DNA of 64,000 bases. It comes from Olivibacter oleidegradans. GTDB taxonomy: Bacteria; Bacteroidota; Bacteroidia; Sphingobacteriales; Sphingobacteriaceae. Below the pieces are notes generated by a model. It was not told the DNA's origin. It saw nothing but the letters and a program-made list of their open reading frames with translations, and did not search any database. Location: contig NZ_JBHLWO010000004.1 of assembly GCF_042432805.1 (NCBI RefSeq), forward strand, positions 62,001-126,000, read 5' to 3'. Positions 46,315 through 55,409 of the stretch are shown here, piece after piece (position 1 is the stretch's first letter; each line of letters begins with the position of its first letter). Both the position numbers and the translations under genes were made by a program.

Positions 46315-47598
46315 TTAAGCGTCTAATTTCTTTATGCCAATTTTTTGTGCACTATAGATTCCATTATGTCCACTGAAAAAATAAGCCGTATAACAAGCGA
46401 TGGCGAAGTAGAGTACATATTCTCCTCCGAACAGCTCAACGCCCATAATAGTACAAGCTAGGGGAGTATTGGTGGCACCGGCAAAAACGGCCAGAAAACC
46501 TAAGGCAGCAAAAAGACTGACGGGTGCATCTAATAACGTTGATAAGGTATTTCCCAAGGTTGCTCCAATATAGAATAGCGGTGTCACTTCGCCACCTTTA
46601 AAGCCGCTGCTTAGGGTGACGCTGGTATAAATGGTTTTCCACAGCCAACTCCAGGTATCAGCCCCGCCAGCTTGGAAAGCGGATGGGATGGTAATCGCGC
46701 CATTATATTCCGCATCAACACCTAAGCTCAAATAATCGGGTTTACCTAAAATAAATGTTAAGAGAATGATCGTTAGCCCACCCACCATAGGCACAATCCA
46801 TGTTTTAGAAAAAACGCTAAGGAAAAGATGCTTCATCCTATGGACCATTTGCGCAAATAATAAACTGGCTAAGCCAAAGGCAATTGAGGCGATTACAACT
46901 TTTATTAACAGCAAAGGGTTCAACGAGAAATAGGCGTCAAAATAATTTGGAATATCAATTGCATCGATCCGGTAACTCGTATGATGGACCTGCCATGCCG
47001 AAACGGTAAGGTCGCCGATAAGGCTTGCCACTAAGCAGGGAAAAACGGCTTGGTATTGAATGCGTCCGATGGTTAACACTTCGAGCGCAAAGATGGCACC
47101 GGTTAGTGGTGTACCAAATACGGCACCAAAACCTGCAGCTACACCAGCGGTCAATAGAATACCAGTTTCTTTGTCGTTTAAACCAAACCATTTGCTAAAG
47201 GCTTGCGCAATACTTCCTCCAATTTGTACAGCCGTACCCTCTCTGCCGGCAGACCCTCCGAAGAGGTGGGTAACAACTGTGCTCAATAAAACCAAAGGTG
47301 CCATACGTTTCGGAATACCTCCTCCCGGTTCGTGAATTTCGTCGATAATTAAATTATTACCCCGTTCGGCATTTTTTCCGTACAGTTTATAAGCAAAATG
47401 GATAAGCAAACCTGCTAGGGGGAGGAAATAAAGTAACCAAGGATGCTCGAAACGAAAATGGATGCAAAGATGAAGCAACCAAAGAAACAGGGCAACCATG
47501 CTCCCTATCGCGATAGACACAGGGAGGATAATAAGGGTCCACCGCAGTAGATTTTTCAAAACGCGAACCTGTTCAAGCAAGAAAATTTTATCTATCAT
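46315..47598 (-). CDS. CLC-F type fluoride/proton antiporter
   Basis: A 427-residue member of the CLC family. The selectivity segment that is GSGIP in chloride transporters reads GNNLI at 80-84, the CLC-F signature, and the gating glutamate lies in GREGT at 118-122. Further CLC phrases are GVAAGFGAVFGTPLTGAIFA followed by LEV, and SSGFKGGEVTPLFYIGATLG. These proteins export fluoride in exchange for protons. A fluoride riboswitch sits 78 bp upstream on the same strand, which confirms the ion. The start is ATG 47598; a TTG three codons earlier is possible. Its stop is 4 bp from that of the convergent esterase. Confidence 0.93.
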   Translation of the reverse strand: MIDKIFLLEQVRVLKNLLRWTLIILPVSIAIGSMVALFLWLLHLCIHFRFEHPWLLYFLPLAGLLIHFAYKLYGKNAERGNNLIIDEIHEPGGGIPKRMAPLVLLSTVVTHLFGGSAGREGTAVQIGGSIAQAFSKWFGLNDKETGILLTAGVAAGFGAVFGTPLTGAIFALEVLTIGRIQYQAVFPCLVASLIGDLTVSAWQVHHTSYRIDAIDIPNYFDAYFSLNPLLLIKVVIASIAFGLASLLFAQMVHRMKHLFLSVFSKTWIVPMVGGLTIILLTFILGKPDYLSLGVDAEYNGAITIPSAFQAGGADTWSWLWKTIYTSVTLSSGFKGGEVTPLFYIGATLGNTLSTLLDAPVSLFAALGFLAVFAGATNTPLACTIMGVELFGGEYVLYFAIACYTAYFFSGHNGIYSAQKIGIKKLDA

Positions 47599-47675
47599 GG
47601 TATACAAAGCTATGTGTCTACAAAATAGGCTCTAATAGACCGCATATAAGTGTCTATCGCATTCCTTTTATTTTA

Positions 47676-47726
47676 GTAGACGCCATCAGCTTTTTTAAGG
47701 CGGTTCAGTCGGAAGGCATCATTTCC
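47676..47726 (-). promoter_or_regulatory. Fluoride riboswitch (crcB motif)
   Basis: Read on the minus strand, the leader has GGAAATGATGCCTTCC, then ACTGAACCGCC, a short A-rich joint and GCTGATGGCGTCTAC. This matches the crcB/fluoride aptamer in order and spacing: the ATG-containing first stem, the ACCGCC strand that pairs in the pseudoknot, and the closing CTGATGGCGTCTAC. An ATAGAC/GTCTAT hairpin between aptamer and start codon may be the expression platform. It lies directly in front of a CLC-F gene. Confidence 0.93.
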
Positions 47727-47732
47727 GTTTCG

Positions 47733-47763
47733 CAAAAATAGCAAAATATACGGTATTTAACAA
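47733..47763 (-). promoter_or_regulatory. Promoter of the fluoride riboswitch/CLC-F unit
   Basis: On the minus strand TTG (47763-47761), a 20-nt spacer and TATTTTTG (47740-47733) fit the Bacteroidota consensus TTTG/TAnnTTTG. The expected start of transcription falls at the very first bases of the riboswitch aptamer, which supports both calls. Confidence 0.8.
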
Positions 47764-47782
47764 TCAGTGAAACCTCTCTTTT

Positions 47783-50062
47783 TTATTCCATTTCGATAAA
47801 TGAGTTGCTAACAGAAAACGGTCTATCTTCTTCACGAACACCTCTTTCCTTATCTGGATTTGCACCCATTTCCAATACTAAGATGCCTCCATTGTTTATA
47901 GCTGAATAGGTGAGGTAATTTTTCGAATAGTCCTGCCCGTTTAAAGAGGCCTTTTGTATGTATACGTTGTCTGCGTTATTTTTATCCGCCTGAATAATGA
48001 ATTCTTTCCCATTTTCTAAACTAATGGTGATTTTATTAAATGCCGGGCTTCCCAGGACATATTGATCAGTTCCGGGACAAACGCTGTAGAAACCGAGGGC
48101 GCTTAATACATACCACGATGAGGTCTGTCCTTGATCCTCATCACCAGGATAGCCGTTTTCTGTGCTGTTATATAGCCTGCGCATAACTTCCCGTGCATGA
48201 TACTGCGCTTTCCAGGGCTGACCCGCGTAATTGTATAGATATACCATATGCTGAATCGGTTGATTGCCGTGAGCATATTGTCCCATATTCGCCATTACCA
48301 TTTCGGTCATCTCGTGAATCAAGCCGCCATAAGTGCCTACATTCACGCGGTTCGGTTCCGTAAATACGGAGTCTAATTTAGCAATAAAGTTGGCATCTCC
48401 ACCTAAGAGTTTAATCAGTCCTTCTGTGTCATGGAAAACCGACCAAACCCAGTGCCAGGCGTTTCCTTCAGTAAAAGGACCACCCCATTCGGCGGGATCA
48501 AAATTGTTGTTCCAGTTACCATTTTTATCTCTTCCGCGCATAAATCGGGTTTTGGAGTCGTAGACGTTCCGATAGTTAAACATTTGCCGTTTAAAAATGT
48601 CCGCGTAAAAGGGTTGATTGGTCATTTTTGCAAGTTGGTAACCACAGAAGTCATCATAAGCGTATTCCAACGTTTTGGCAGTAGCTTCTCTTACCTCCGG
48701 ATAGGGGACATAACCCAACTGGTAATATTCCTTCCAGCCATCCCTGCCATTGGCTGGCCCCCATGGTCCCTTGCTAGTAGCCTCATGTAAATAAGCCTCC
48801 AGTGCTTTTTTAGGGTCAAATGTACGAATACCCTTAGCCCAAGCATCGGCTAGTAGCGAAATGGCATGATTGCCGATCATACTTCCTGCTTCACTGGGAA
48901 AAGACCAGGAGGGTAGCCAACCACACTGTTCGTAAGCGGCAAGTAGCGCCTGCATATACTGGCCATGCATTGTTGGATAGAGAAGCGCATTTAAAGGGAA
49001 TTGTGCCCTAAACGTGTCCCAAAAACCGGTATCCGTAAACATATGGCCCGGATACACTTTTCCATCATACGGACTGAAATAATAAGGTTTACCATCCTTA
49101 TCATACTCAAAATACTGACGGGAAAAAAGACTTGCTCTGAAGAAGCAGCTATAAAAGGTAGCTTTGTCTTCTTCACTGCCTCCTTCCACCTTAATTCTTC
49201 CCAAATGTTTATTCCAGACAGTAGCCGCACGATTTTTGGTTACTTCCAGCTTTTTATCATCTCCCAGTTCTCTGTCTAAATTAAGTTCAGCCTGCTCTTG
49301 ACTGATATAAGAAGAGGCCACTTTAACTTGTACAGTTGCACCTGATTTGAACACCAAATAAGCACCTTTTCCATCGCCTTCTGCTTCCAAAGTCCGTGCA
49401 TCGGTCGTGTTTTTCCTGTTCTCCCACGTACCATAATCAAGAAACGGCTGATCAAACTCGGCCACAAAGAAGCTTTTAAAACCCTCTTTAAATCCGCGAC
49501 CATTATGTACATAGCCAATGATTTTCCTTTCTTTGGGTAGAATTTTAACCAAGCTATAACCCGTATAACCATCAAGCACTAGAAACGCCTTATGTCCCTT
49601 TGGGAACGAAAAGCGCAAATGCGCGCCTCTCTCGGTTGGAGCCATTTCTGTTTGGATATGATTATCCATTTTTACCTGATAGTAATAGGGCTTGGCAATT
49701 TCATTTTCATGTGAAAATCCCGTCGCTCGCTTTTCTTCGTCTACCTGTAGACTGTCAATCGTTGGAAAAAAAGAAAATACAGCATAATCATTTGTCCATG
49801 AACTGCATTGGTGCGCTTGTTGAAAGCCTCTTAAGGTTTTCTTAAAATACTGGTATTTCCAACCGTCTCCATTTTTTCCGGTTTGTGGCGTCCAAGTATG
49901 CATACCAAATGGCAATGCTGTTGTTGGATAGGTATTCCCTCGAGTAAGCTCATGCTTGGAATTAGTCCCTTGTAAAGTATTGACATAGTCAGCCAGTTGT
50001 TTTTCTGCTGCTAGGCCCGATGAAGAGCATAAAAGAAGTAAGGTAACTGTTTTTAGTTTCAT
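47783..50062 (-). CDS. GH92 family alpha-mannosidase-like glycosidase
   Basis: A secreted glycoside hydrolase of 759 residues in family GH92, calcium-dependent inverting exo-alpha-mannosidases of Bacteroidota. A signal peptide covers the first 19 residues (MKLKTVTLLLLCSSSGLAA). Family stretches are DYVNTLQGTNSKHELTRGNT then YPTTALPFGMHTWTPQ, HMFTDTGFWDTFRAQFPLNA, QCGWLPSWSFPSEAGSMIGN and the C-terminal YAHGNQPIQHMVYLYNYAGQ with GDEDQGQTSSWYVLSALGFY. The start is the ATG at 50062; 13 further upstream residues are possible but non-signal-like. It acts on mannosyl glycans outside the cytoplasm. No SusC/SusD pair is adjacent. Confidence 0.95.
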   Translation of the reverse strand: MKLKTVTLLLLCSSSGLAAEKQLADYVNTLQGTNSKHELTRGNTYPTTALPFGMHTWTPQTGKNGDGWKYQYFKKTLRGFQQAHQCSSWTNDYAVFSFFPTIDSLQVDEEKRATGFSHENEIAKPYYYQVKMDNHIQTEMAPTERGAHLRFSFPKGHKAFLVLDGYTGYSLVKILPKERKIIGYVHNGRGFKEGFKSFFVAEFDQPFLDYGTWENRKNTTDARTLEAEGDGKGAYLVFKSGATVQVKVASSYISQEQAELNLDRELGDDKKLEVTKNRAATVWNKHLGRIKVEGGSEEDKATFYSCFFRASLFSRQYFEYDKDGKPYYFSPYDGKVYPGHMFTDTGFWDTFRAQFPLNALLYPTMHGQYMQALLAAYEQCGWLPSWSFPSEAGSMIGNHAISLLADAWAKGIRTFDPKKALEAYLHEATSKGPWGPANGRDGWKEYYQLGYVPYPEVREATAKTLEYAYDDFCGYQLAKMTNQPFYADIFKRQMFNYRNVYDSKTRFMRGRDKNGNWNNNFDPAEWGGPFTEGNAWHWVWSVFHDTEGLIKLLGGDANFIAKLDSVFTEPNRVNVGTYGGLIHEMTEMVMANMGQYAHGNQPIQHMVYLYNYAGQPWKAQYHAREVMRRLYNSTENGYPGDEDQGQTSSWYVLSALGFYSVCPGTDQYVLGSPAFNKITISLENGKEFIIQADKNNADNVYIQKASLNGQDYSKNYLTYSAINNGGILVLEMGANPDKERGVREEDRPFSVSNSFIEME

Positions 50063-50235
50063 GACGGTTTTTTTGGTTATAGCTATTTCTATCGGTTTCA
50101 AATATAATTAAATCGTTTTAGCTTTCTTAAGAATTTTTTACCTTACATTTTATACCGGTAGTTATCCACCACCACCTAACTTGAAACTTAGCGCGCGGAT
50201 TTGTGTAATCGAGGTCACTTTGAAAGTGTAGCGGC

Positions 50236-51459
50236 TTAAACTGTTCTTTTCTTTAAGGTAATGACGCTGATTTCAGGCCAAATACCTACTCTTCCTGAAA
50301 AGCCTATAAAACCAAATCCGCGATTTACGTTAATATATTGCTTTCCTTTATTATATAGGCCTGCCCATTGATTGTAAATATATTTAACAGCGCTCCACCT
50401 GAAACCGGGAATTTCGATGCCGAATTGCATGCCGTGTGTATGGCCCGCTAAGGTTAGATGAACCGGCATGGGGTGCCGTAAAATTTCAGCTTCCCAATGA
50501 GTAGGATCATGTGATAATACGACCGTGAAGCTATCACGATCTACGGTAGACATCGCTTTTTCGAGATTGCCATAGCGCGCGAAATTCTTACCCCAGTTTT
50601 GTACACCAACCAAGTTGATGAATTGACCATTTTTCTCCAATTTGACATGTTCATCAAGCAATAAACGGAAACCCATTTCTTTTTGCATGGTCTTTAATCG
50701 GTTCAAATTGGCTGCCTTTGCATCCGGAGAAGGCCATTCGGTATAGTCGCCGTAGTCGTGATTACCTAATATGGAATAGACACCAAAGGGAGCATTTAAT
50801 CGGGCAAATAAACTTTGCCATTCATCCAATTCGATGGACTCATTGTTTACCAAATCACCGGTGAAAACCAATAAGTCGCTTTTCTGCTCATTTGCTAGTT
50901 CTATTCCTCTTTTAACCGAGGCGTGATCCGTGAAGCTGCCACAATGTATATCGGATAGTTGTGTAATGGTAAAGTTATCAAAGGCCTCGGGTAAATCTTC
51001 GAAATATAAGGTATGATGATGCACTTTATATTGATATTTACCTCGAGACATCCCGTAAATGATGGCAAGGAAAGGGACGGCGCTAACGCCAAGTATAATT
51101 TGACCAATGAATTTTCTTCTTTCGGGATAAGGGATGTTGTTCTTGAAATTCCATGCATAGCTTCCTAAACGAGTGATATCCTCCAAGAGGAGGAAAGGAA
51201 GTACTAATAACTTGGGAACCAAGCTAAGTAAAACAAAACCGACGAGTACAAAGATGTATTTGGCCGGTAGCAGTTTTGGGTTTATAAATATTAAAAAGAG
51301 TACGATTAAAATCAACACAAGATCAAACAGCCAATAAGCCCAATGAACTCCATTTCGAGTGGCACTTGATAGATTTTGCGTAACTGACTTTAGCGATTGA
51401 AAAAAGTAAAAATCTAAAATCAACCAAATTGGTATAATAAATAATATTCTACTGAACAT
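50236..51459 (-). CDS. Membrane-anchored metallophosphoesterase
   Basis: A 407-residue protein with four or five N-terminal membrane helices (about residues 3-22, 38-60, 66-88 and 115-140) and a C-terminal calcineurin-like phosphoesterase domain. Core motifs are all present: TQLSDIHCGSF, VFTGDLVN, LGNHDYGDY, VVLSHDPTHW and LAGHTHGMQFG. It resembles YkuE/YaeI-type enzymes that act on lipid or nucleotide phosphates at the membrane, but the substrate is unknown. It stands alone, with GH92 downstream 173 bp away on the same strand. Confidence 0.92.
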   Translation of the reverse strand: MFSRILFIIPIWLILDFYFFQSLKSVTQNLSSATRNGVHWAYWLFDLVLILIVLFLIFINPKLLPAKYIFVLVGFVLLSLVPKLLVLPFLLLEDITRLGSYAWNFKNNIPYPERRKFIGQIILGVSAVPFLAIIYGMSRGKYQYKVHHHTLYFEDLPEAFDNFTITQLSDIHCGSFTDHASVKRGIELANEQKSDLLVFTGDLVNNESIELDEWQSLFARLNAPFGVYSILGNHDYGDYTEWPSPDAKAANLNRLKTMQKEMGFRLLLDEHVKLEKNGQFINLVGVQNWGKNFARYGNLEKAMSTVDRDSFTVVLSHDPTHWEAEILRHPMPVHLTLAGHTHGMQFGIEIPGFRWSAVKYIYNQWAGLYNKGKQYINVNRGFGFIGFSGRVGIWPEISVITLKKRTV

Positions 51460-51573
51460 TCCTATAGTTTTTAATGCATTAGACGTACAAGGTAGGAAAA
51501 TGTTGTAGCATGTGTTAAGAAATTTTTATGAGTACAGCTATAAATGAAATTAGCCTTACATTCATTTATTTCC

Positions 51574-51629
51574 AGTCGTGTTCTATTCGTTTTCCATTCC
51601 TGTGATATTCGTGCGCTATCCGTGCTATG
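51574..51629. repeat. Degenerate 11-bp phased repeat array A
   Basis: Within the 628-bp spacer 51460-52087, five 11-bp units in register follow the theme TTCGTGnnCTA (51574-51584 GTCGTGTTCTA, then TTCGTTTTCCA, TTCCTGTGATA, TTCGTGCGCTA, TCCGTGCTATG). Eleven bp is close to one helical turn, so equivalent bases face the same side of the DNA. No ORF spans it. Confidence 0.6.
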
Positions 51630-51688
51630 TACGCTCTATAGAAAAGCAAGGAAACACGGGTATACACCAAAGGGATACCGAATGACAG

Positions 51689-51743
51689 GTGGATCTAACG
51701 TGGACTAAAGGTGGATTTCACGTGGATTTGACGTGGAATGCAA
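51689..51743. repeat. Tandem 11-bp repeat array B (GTGGAtttnAc)
   Basis: Five adjacent 11-bp units all begin GTGGA: GTGGATCTAAC, GTGGACTAAAG, GTGGATTTCAC, GTGGATTTGAC, GTGGAATGCAA. The register is exact with no gaps. It lies 60 bp after array A in the same spacer. The remainder of the spacer (51460-51573 and 51744-52087) is AT-rich, with no gene that I can see, and should hold the promoters of the divergent metallophosphoesterase and GMC genes. Confidence 0.75.
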
Positions 51744-52087
51744 GGCCAAAAATTTACTGAGAATGTTTAGGAGGAGAAGGGTATCACAAATTTACGAAAA
51801 AACGATGGATTTTGTCGTTATATGGTGTTTTCGTTAAATTGTTTTCTCTCCATGTAAATAGTATCATGAAGCTTATACTGAATGAAATAAATTACTTCCT
51901 ATTTGCGCTTTAGCGAGGAATTATTTATGTTTGGATAATGACAAGGTCTGTTTAATAAACCAATATAAAATATTTATGCGAGTCTTTCACACAACAATCA
52001 GTTAATTGAGATGTTCGGTAAAGCCAACGTTGGCACTGCTGTTTGTAAAAGATTTCGTTATGATCGTCGGATACTAAAAACACATAT

Positions 52088-53767
52088 ATGACAGAGAAAA
52101 ATTATGATGCCATTGTTATTGGGTCAGGCATTAGCGGTGGTTGGGCCGCTAAAGAACTTACAGAGAGCGGATTAAAAACGCTGATGTTGGAACGTGGCCG
52201 GAATGTAGAGCATGTAAAGGATTATGGCTTTGCGGCAAAGGATATATGGGATTACCCATACCGTAATAATAGAAGTCAAAAAATGCTTCATGAGCATCCT
52301 ATACAGGCTCGTTATTGGCCTATGACGGAAGGTAATGTCAATTTTTTAGTCAATGAAATTGATAATCCTTATGTAGAAGTCAAACGTTTTGATTGGGTTA
52401 GGGGATATCAGGTAGGAGGAAAATCATTGATATGGGGACGGCAGAGCTATCGTCTGAGCGATGTAGACTTTACAGCTAATCTTCGCGATGGGATTGCGGT
52501 CGACTGGCCCATCCGTTATAAAGACCTCGCTCCTTGGTACAGTTATGTGGAACGCTTTGCCGGTATAAGCGGTAATCGTGATGGGATTTCTATTTTACCC
52601 GATGGCGAATTTTTGCCACCGATGGAACTGAATGTTGTAGAGAAGGATGTAGCAGCTCGTATTAAAAAGCACTATAGCGATAAGCGCGCGATGATTATCG
52701 GTCGAGTTGCCAACATCACGAAACCGCTGCCCGGAAGGATTAACTGTCAATACCAAAACCAATGTAGCAACGGATGTAATTTTGGAGGCTATTTTAGTAC
52801 ACAGTCGTCTACTTTACCTGCGGCGGTCAAGACGGGTAATTTAACCGTTCGGCCGTGGTCGATTGTCATGGAGATCCTATATGATAAGGAATTGAAAAAA
52901 GCCAAAGGTGTTCGGATTCTAGATGCCGAAAATGGACAGACTTATGAGTATTTCGCTAAAGTCATTTTCGTAAATGCATCGGCACTTAACTCCGCTTGGG
53001 TATTAATGAACTCTGCGACGGATATCTGGGAAGGCGGATTGGGTAGCAGTTCGGGGGAATTAGGGCATAACGTAATGGATCATACACTAGGTAACGGAGC
53101 TAGAGGGATTGTAGAAGGCTATGAGGATAAATATGTCTATGGCAGACGAGCAAATGGCGTGTACATACCGCGTTTTCAGAATATCGGTGATGATAAACGT
53201 TCATTTATTAGAGGATATGGTTACCAAGGTGGAGCAGGTCGGGATGCATGGCAACGATCTATAGCTGAATTGAGTATTGGGGCGGGGCTGAAGGAAGAAT
53301 TATGCGAACCGGGAGTTTGGTCGATTGGCCTTACCGGTTTTGGTGAGATTTTACCTTATCACGAGAACAGGGTATATATCGATAAAAATCGGAAAGATAA
53401 ATGGGGTTTACCGGTTTTGGCAATCGATGCAGAAATTAAAGAGAATGAAAAATTGATGATTGATGATATTATAAAAGAAGGAAAAGAGATGCTCGAAGCT
53501 GCGGGGGTTAAAGAAGTAACGGGATACCGTAGTGTATTTGCCATGGGACAAGGCATTCATGAAATGGGTACGGCCCGTATGGGACGAGATCCCAAGACCT
53601 CCGTGTTAAACGCTCATAACCAAGTTTGGGATGCACCTAATGTTTTTGTAACAGATGGCGCTGCCATGACTTCCTCGGGTTGCGTTAATCCCTCGCTTAC
53701 TTATATGGCCATGACGGCGAGAGCGGCTGCTTTTGCTGTAGAAGAGTTGAAGAAAGGGAACCTTTAG
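52088..53767 (+). CDS. GMC-type FAD oxidoreductase
   Basis: A 559-residue glucose-methanol-choline family flavoprotein. The N-terminal FAD motif is AIVIGSGISGGWAAKELTES, followed by LMLERGR. A second flavin contact is VRGYQVGGKSLIWGRQSYRL. The C-terminal active-site region has GQGIHEMGTARMGRDPKTSV, then FVTDGAAMTSSGCVNPSLTY with the usual histidine/asparagine pair. Relatives in Bacteroidota oxidise sugars or polyols such as inositol. A small gluconate-dehydrogenase subunit-3 gene often accompanies them, but none is adjacent here. There is no signal peptide, so the protein is cytoplasmic unless exported with a partner. Confidence 0.92.
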   Translation: MTEKNYDAIVIGSGISGGWAAKELTESGLKTLMLERGRNVEHVKDYGFAAKDIWDYPYRNNRSQKMLHEHPIQARYWPMTEGNVNFLVNEIDNPYVEVKRFDWVRGYQVGGKSLIWGRQSYRLSDVDFTANLRDGIAVDWPIRYKDLAPWYSYVERFAGISGNRDGISILPDGEFLPPMELNVVEKDVAARIKKHYSDKRAMIIGRVANITKPLPGRINCQYQNQCSNGCNFGGYFSTQSSTLPAAVKTGNLTVRPWSIVMEILYDKELKKAKGVRILDAENGQTYEYFAKVIFVNASALNSAWVLMNSATDIWEGGLGSSSGELGHNVMDHTLGNGARGIVEGYEDKYVYGRRANGVYIPRFQNIGDDKRSFIRGYGYQGGAGRDAWQRSIAELSIGAGLKEELCEPGVWSIGLTGFGEILPYHENRVYIDKNRKDKWGLPVLAIDAEIKENEKLMIDDIIKEGKEMLEAAGVKEVTGYRSVFAMGQGIHEMGTARMGRDPKTSVLNAHNQVWDAPNVFVTDGAAMTSSGCVNPSLTYMAMTARAAAFAVEELKKGNL

Positions 53768-53782
53768 GCGTTCATCCATCCA

Positions 53783-53812
53783 TTGTAATTCCCTTCCTTT
53801 TTGCTACCTTAG
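53783..53812 (+). promoter_or_regulatory. Probable promoter of the DUF6157/alpha-CTD-like unit
   Basis: TTG (53783-53785), 19 nt and TACCTTAG (53805-53812) match the Bacteroidota promoter with one mismatch. It lies about 105 bp before the DUF6157 ATG and after the GMC stop. Confidence 0.5.
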
Positions 53813-53917
53813 TGATGCAAACAGGAAGGAGAAAGAGAATCATCTGATGGTAGGTGGGGGTATTGTCTATTTCCGCTAATATTGGGCGTTCCTAAGCAAT
53901 GGTATCGTAATTAATAA

Positions 53918-54331
53918 ATGAAAACACATACCACAAATTACAAAAATACATTCATTGAAGTAGCGGATGATTGTACTGCAAAAAAGGGCGAAATTCCTCC
54001 GGAGAAAAAATCCGGCAAAACGATTGCCAACATGCAGTTTGATCTGATTATGAAACATCCTTATCAATACACCTCTGATGATATCTTGTTTCAATGTTTT
54101 GTCTGGAAGAATGATTTAAAAGGCGATCTGACTGCTGCGAGAGCGGATTTTTTTTCCAAGGGACAGGCCTGCTTGCGATCTTCTCCTTTAGCAAAGCGCT
54201 ATGGATGGGGCATTCATAGTAACGAAGAAGGAAAGGTGACTTTGTATGGTGTCGACTCGGACGACTATGCTTATTTCTGCAAGGATAAGCAATTAAAAAT
54301 AGTAAAAGCAATGCGTTCGAAAAGAGTGTAG
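53918..54331 (+). CDS. DUF6157 family protein
   Basis: A 137-residue cytoplasmic protein that matches DUF6157, a family of unknown function. The N-terminus reads THTTNYKNTFIEVADDCTAK and EIPPEKKSGKTIANMQFDLI, followed by HPYQYTSDDILFQCFV. The second half has FFSKGQACLRSSPLAKRYGW and GIHSNEEGKVTLYGVDSDDY. No catalytic site is known. The gene for a small zinc-ribbon/alpha-CTD-like protein starts 21 bp downstream, so the two are probably cotranscribed. Confidence 0.85.
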   Translation: MKTHTTNYKNTFIEVADDCTAKKGEIPPEKKSGKTIANMQFDLIMKHPYQYTSDDILFQCFVWKNDLKGDLTAARADFFSKGQACLRSSPLAKRYGWGIHSNEEGKVTLYGVDSDDYAYFCKDKQLKIVKAMRSKRV

Positions 54332-54352
54332 TTTGTTCATCAATAGTAGATT

Positions 54353-54646
54353 ATGGTTAAACAAAGCAAAACACTTCGTACCTGCGACCAAGGACATCAG
54401 TATTATAAAAGTAGCGATTGCCCCGTATGTCCCCTATGCGAACAGCAACGCGCGGTAACCGAAGATTTTCTTGCTGCAATTGCTGCACCTGCCCGAAGGG
54501 CCTTGGAAAACCAAGGCATTACAACCTTGCGTAAATTGGCAAGCTTTAGTGAAAAGGAAATTCTTAGCCTGCATGGTATGGGACCTGGATCGATCCCGAA
54601 ACTTAAACAAAAGCTCGAAGAGAAAGGGCTGGCTTTTCGAAAATAG
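54353..54646 (+). CDS. Small zinc-ribbon protein with RNA polymerase alpha-CTD-like domain
   Basis: A 97-residue protein. The N-terminus has cysteine pairs (TCDQGHQYYKSSDCPVCPLC) that look like a zinc ribbon or rubredoxin-type knuckle. The C-terminal half, APARRALENQGITTLRKLAS then FSEKEILSLHGMGPGSIPKL, is the helix-hairpin-helix fold of the RNA polymerase alpha-subunit C-terminal domain, which binds DNA and activators. It is not rpoA. It could bind DNA or act as a polymerase-associated regulator, but no function is established. Confidence 0.8.
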   Translation: MVKQSKTLRTCDQGHQYYKSSDCPVCPLCEQQRAVTEDFLAAIAAPARRALENQGITTLRKLASFSEKEILSLHGMGPGSIPKLKQKLEEKGLAFRK

Positions 54647-54682
54647 AAGGCCGTTGTTGCCAACATATCCCCGGTAAAATAA

Positions 54683-55297
54683 TTATAAAACGGATAGCCT
54701 ATTGAGATTGGTAATATCGATTTCTTTTTCCATAAAGATGCTTTCAAGCGCATCGAAACCATGTTTCTCCCGATATTTACATTCGGCATCTGAAATGGGG
54801 ATTAGCAATAAGAAATGAACCTTTTTGTTGGAGAGTTTCATTTGCTCAAGCTTTTCTTGCCACATCACCGGCTCCACAAAAAGCAAATGTTTTAAATGGG
54901 TGCCCTTATGGTACATATCAATCATGTTCTTAAACACGGTGCCGGGTTGACAAGTCCACTTGTTCTTGGTAACGAAGAAGCCTGCCGTCGATAATATATT
55001 TGCCCATTTATCGCTACTTTCGTTACCTGCTATCATCAATTCAATTGGGATGTTTTTTAACACGCCCTTGATCATTTCTATTTCATTGGGGTAATCTGAT
55101 AAGCCTATCGTACAGTAAATCTTACTTTTTGGATCCATTGGGTCGATGCAGTTTAGGATATGGAGACTATTTTCTCTATTGTCATCGTAGTAAGCATAAA
55201 CCTGTGGATCAATGCCAATGGCTGCAGCTACAGCATGCGCTAGCTGAACGTTATCTTGACTGGGAAGCATTTGATTATGTATAGGGTAATCTGACAT
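54683..55297 (-). CDS. Suppressor-of-fused (SUFU) domain protein
   Basis: A 204-residue protein with the bacterial SUFU fold. The phrase IYCTIGLSDYPNEIEMIKGV and the region IPIELMIAGNESSDKWANIL are family-like, as is FVTKNKWTCQPGTVFKNMID, with the late HLLFVEPVMWQEKLEQMKLS. The C-terminus DAECKYREKHGFDALESIFM completes the match. In bacteria this domain often serves as immunity protein to polymorphic toxins, but no toxin gene is adjacent. I start at the ATG at 55297; 15 more residues are possible. Confidence 0.75.
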   Translation of the reverse strand: MSDYPIHNQMLPSQDNVQLAHAVAAAIGIDPQVYAYYDDNRENSLHILNCIDPMDPKSKIYCTIGLSDYPNEIEMIKGVLKNIPIELMIAGNESSDKWANILSTAGFFVTKNKWTCQPGTVFKNMIDMYHKGTHLKHLLFVEPVMWQEKLEQMKLSNKKVHFLLLIPISDAECKYREKHGFDALESIFMEKEIDITNLNRLSVL

Positions 55298-55409
55298 GTG
55301 TTTTTCGTAGTGTAAAGAAATAATATTTTCTACAAAAAGCAAAACGAAGAAACCGCTTTCTCGCCAGAAATCTATAATAAGCTATTTGGGTCCGTCCGGT
55401 CGATAAAAA

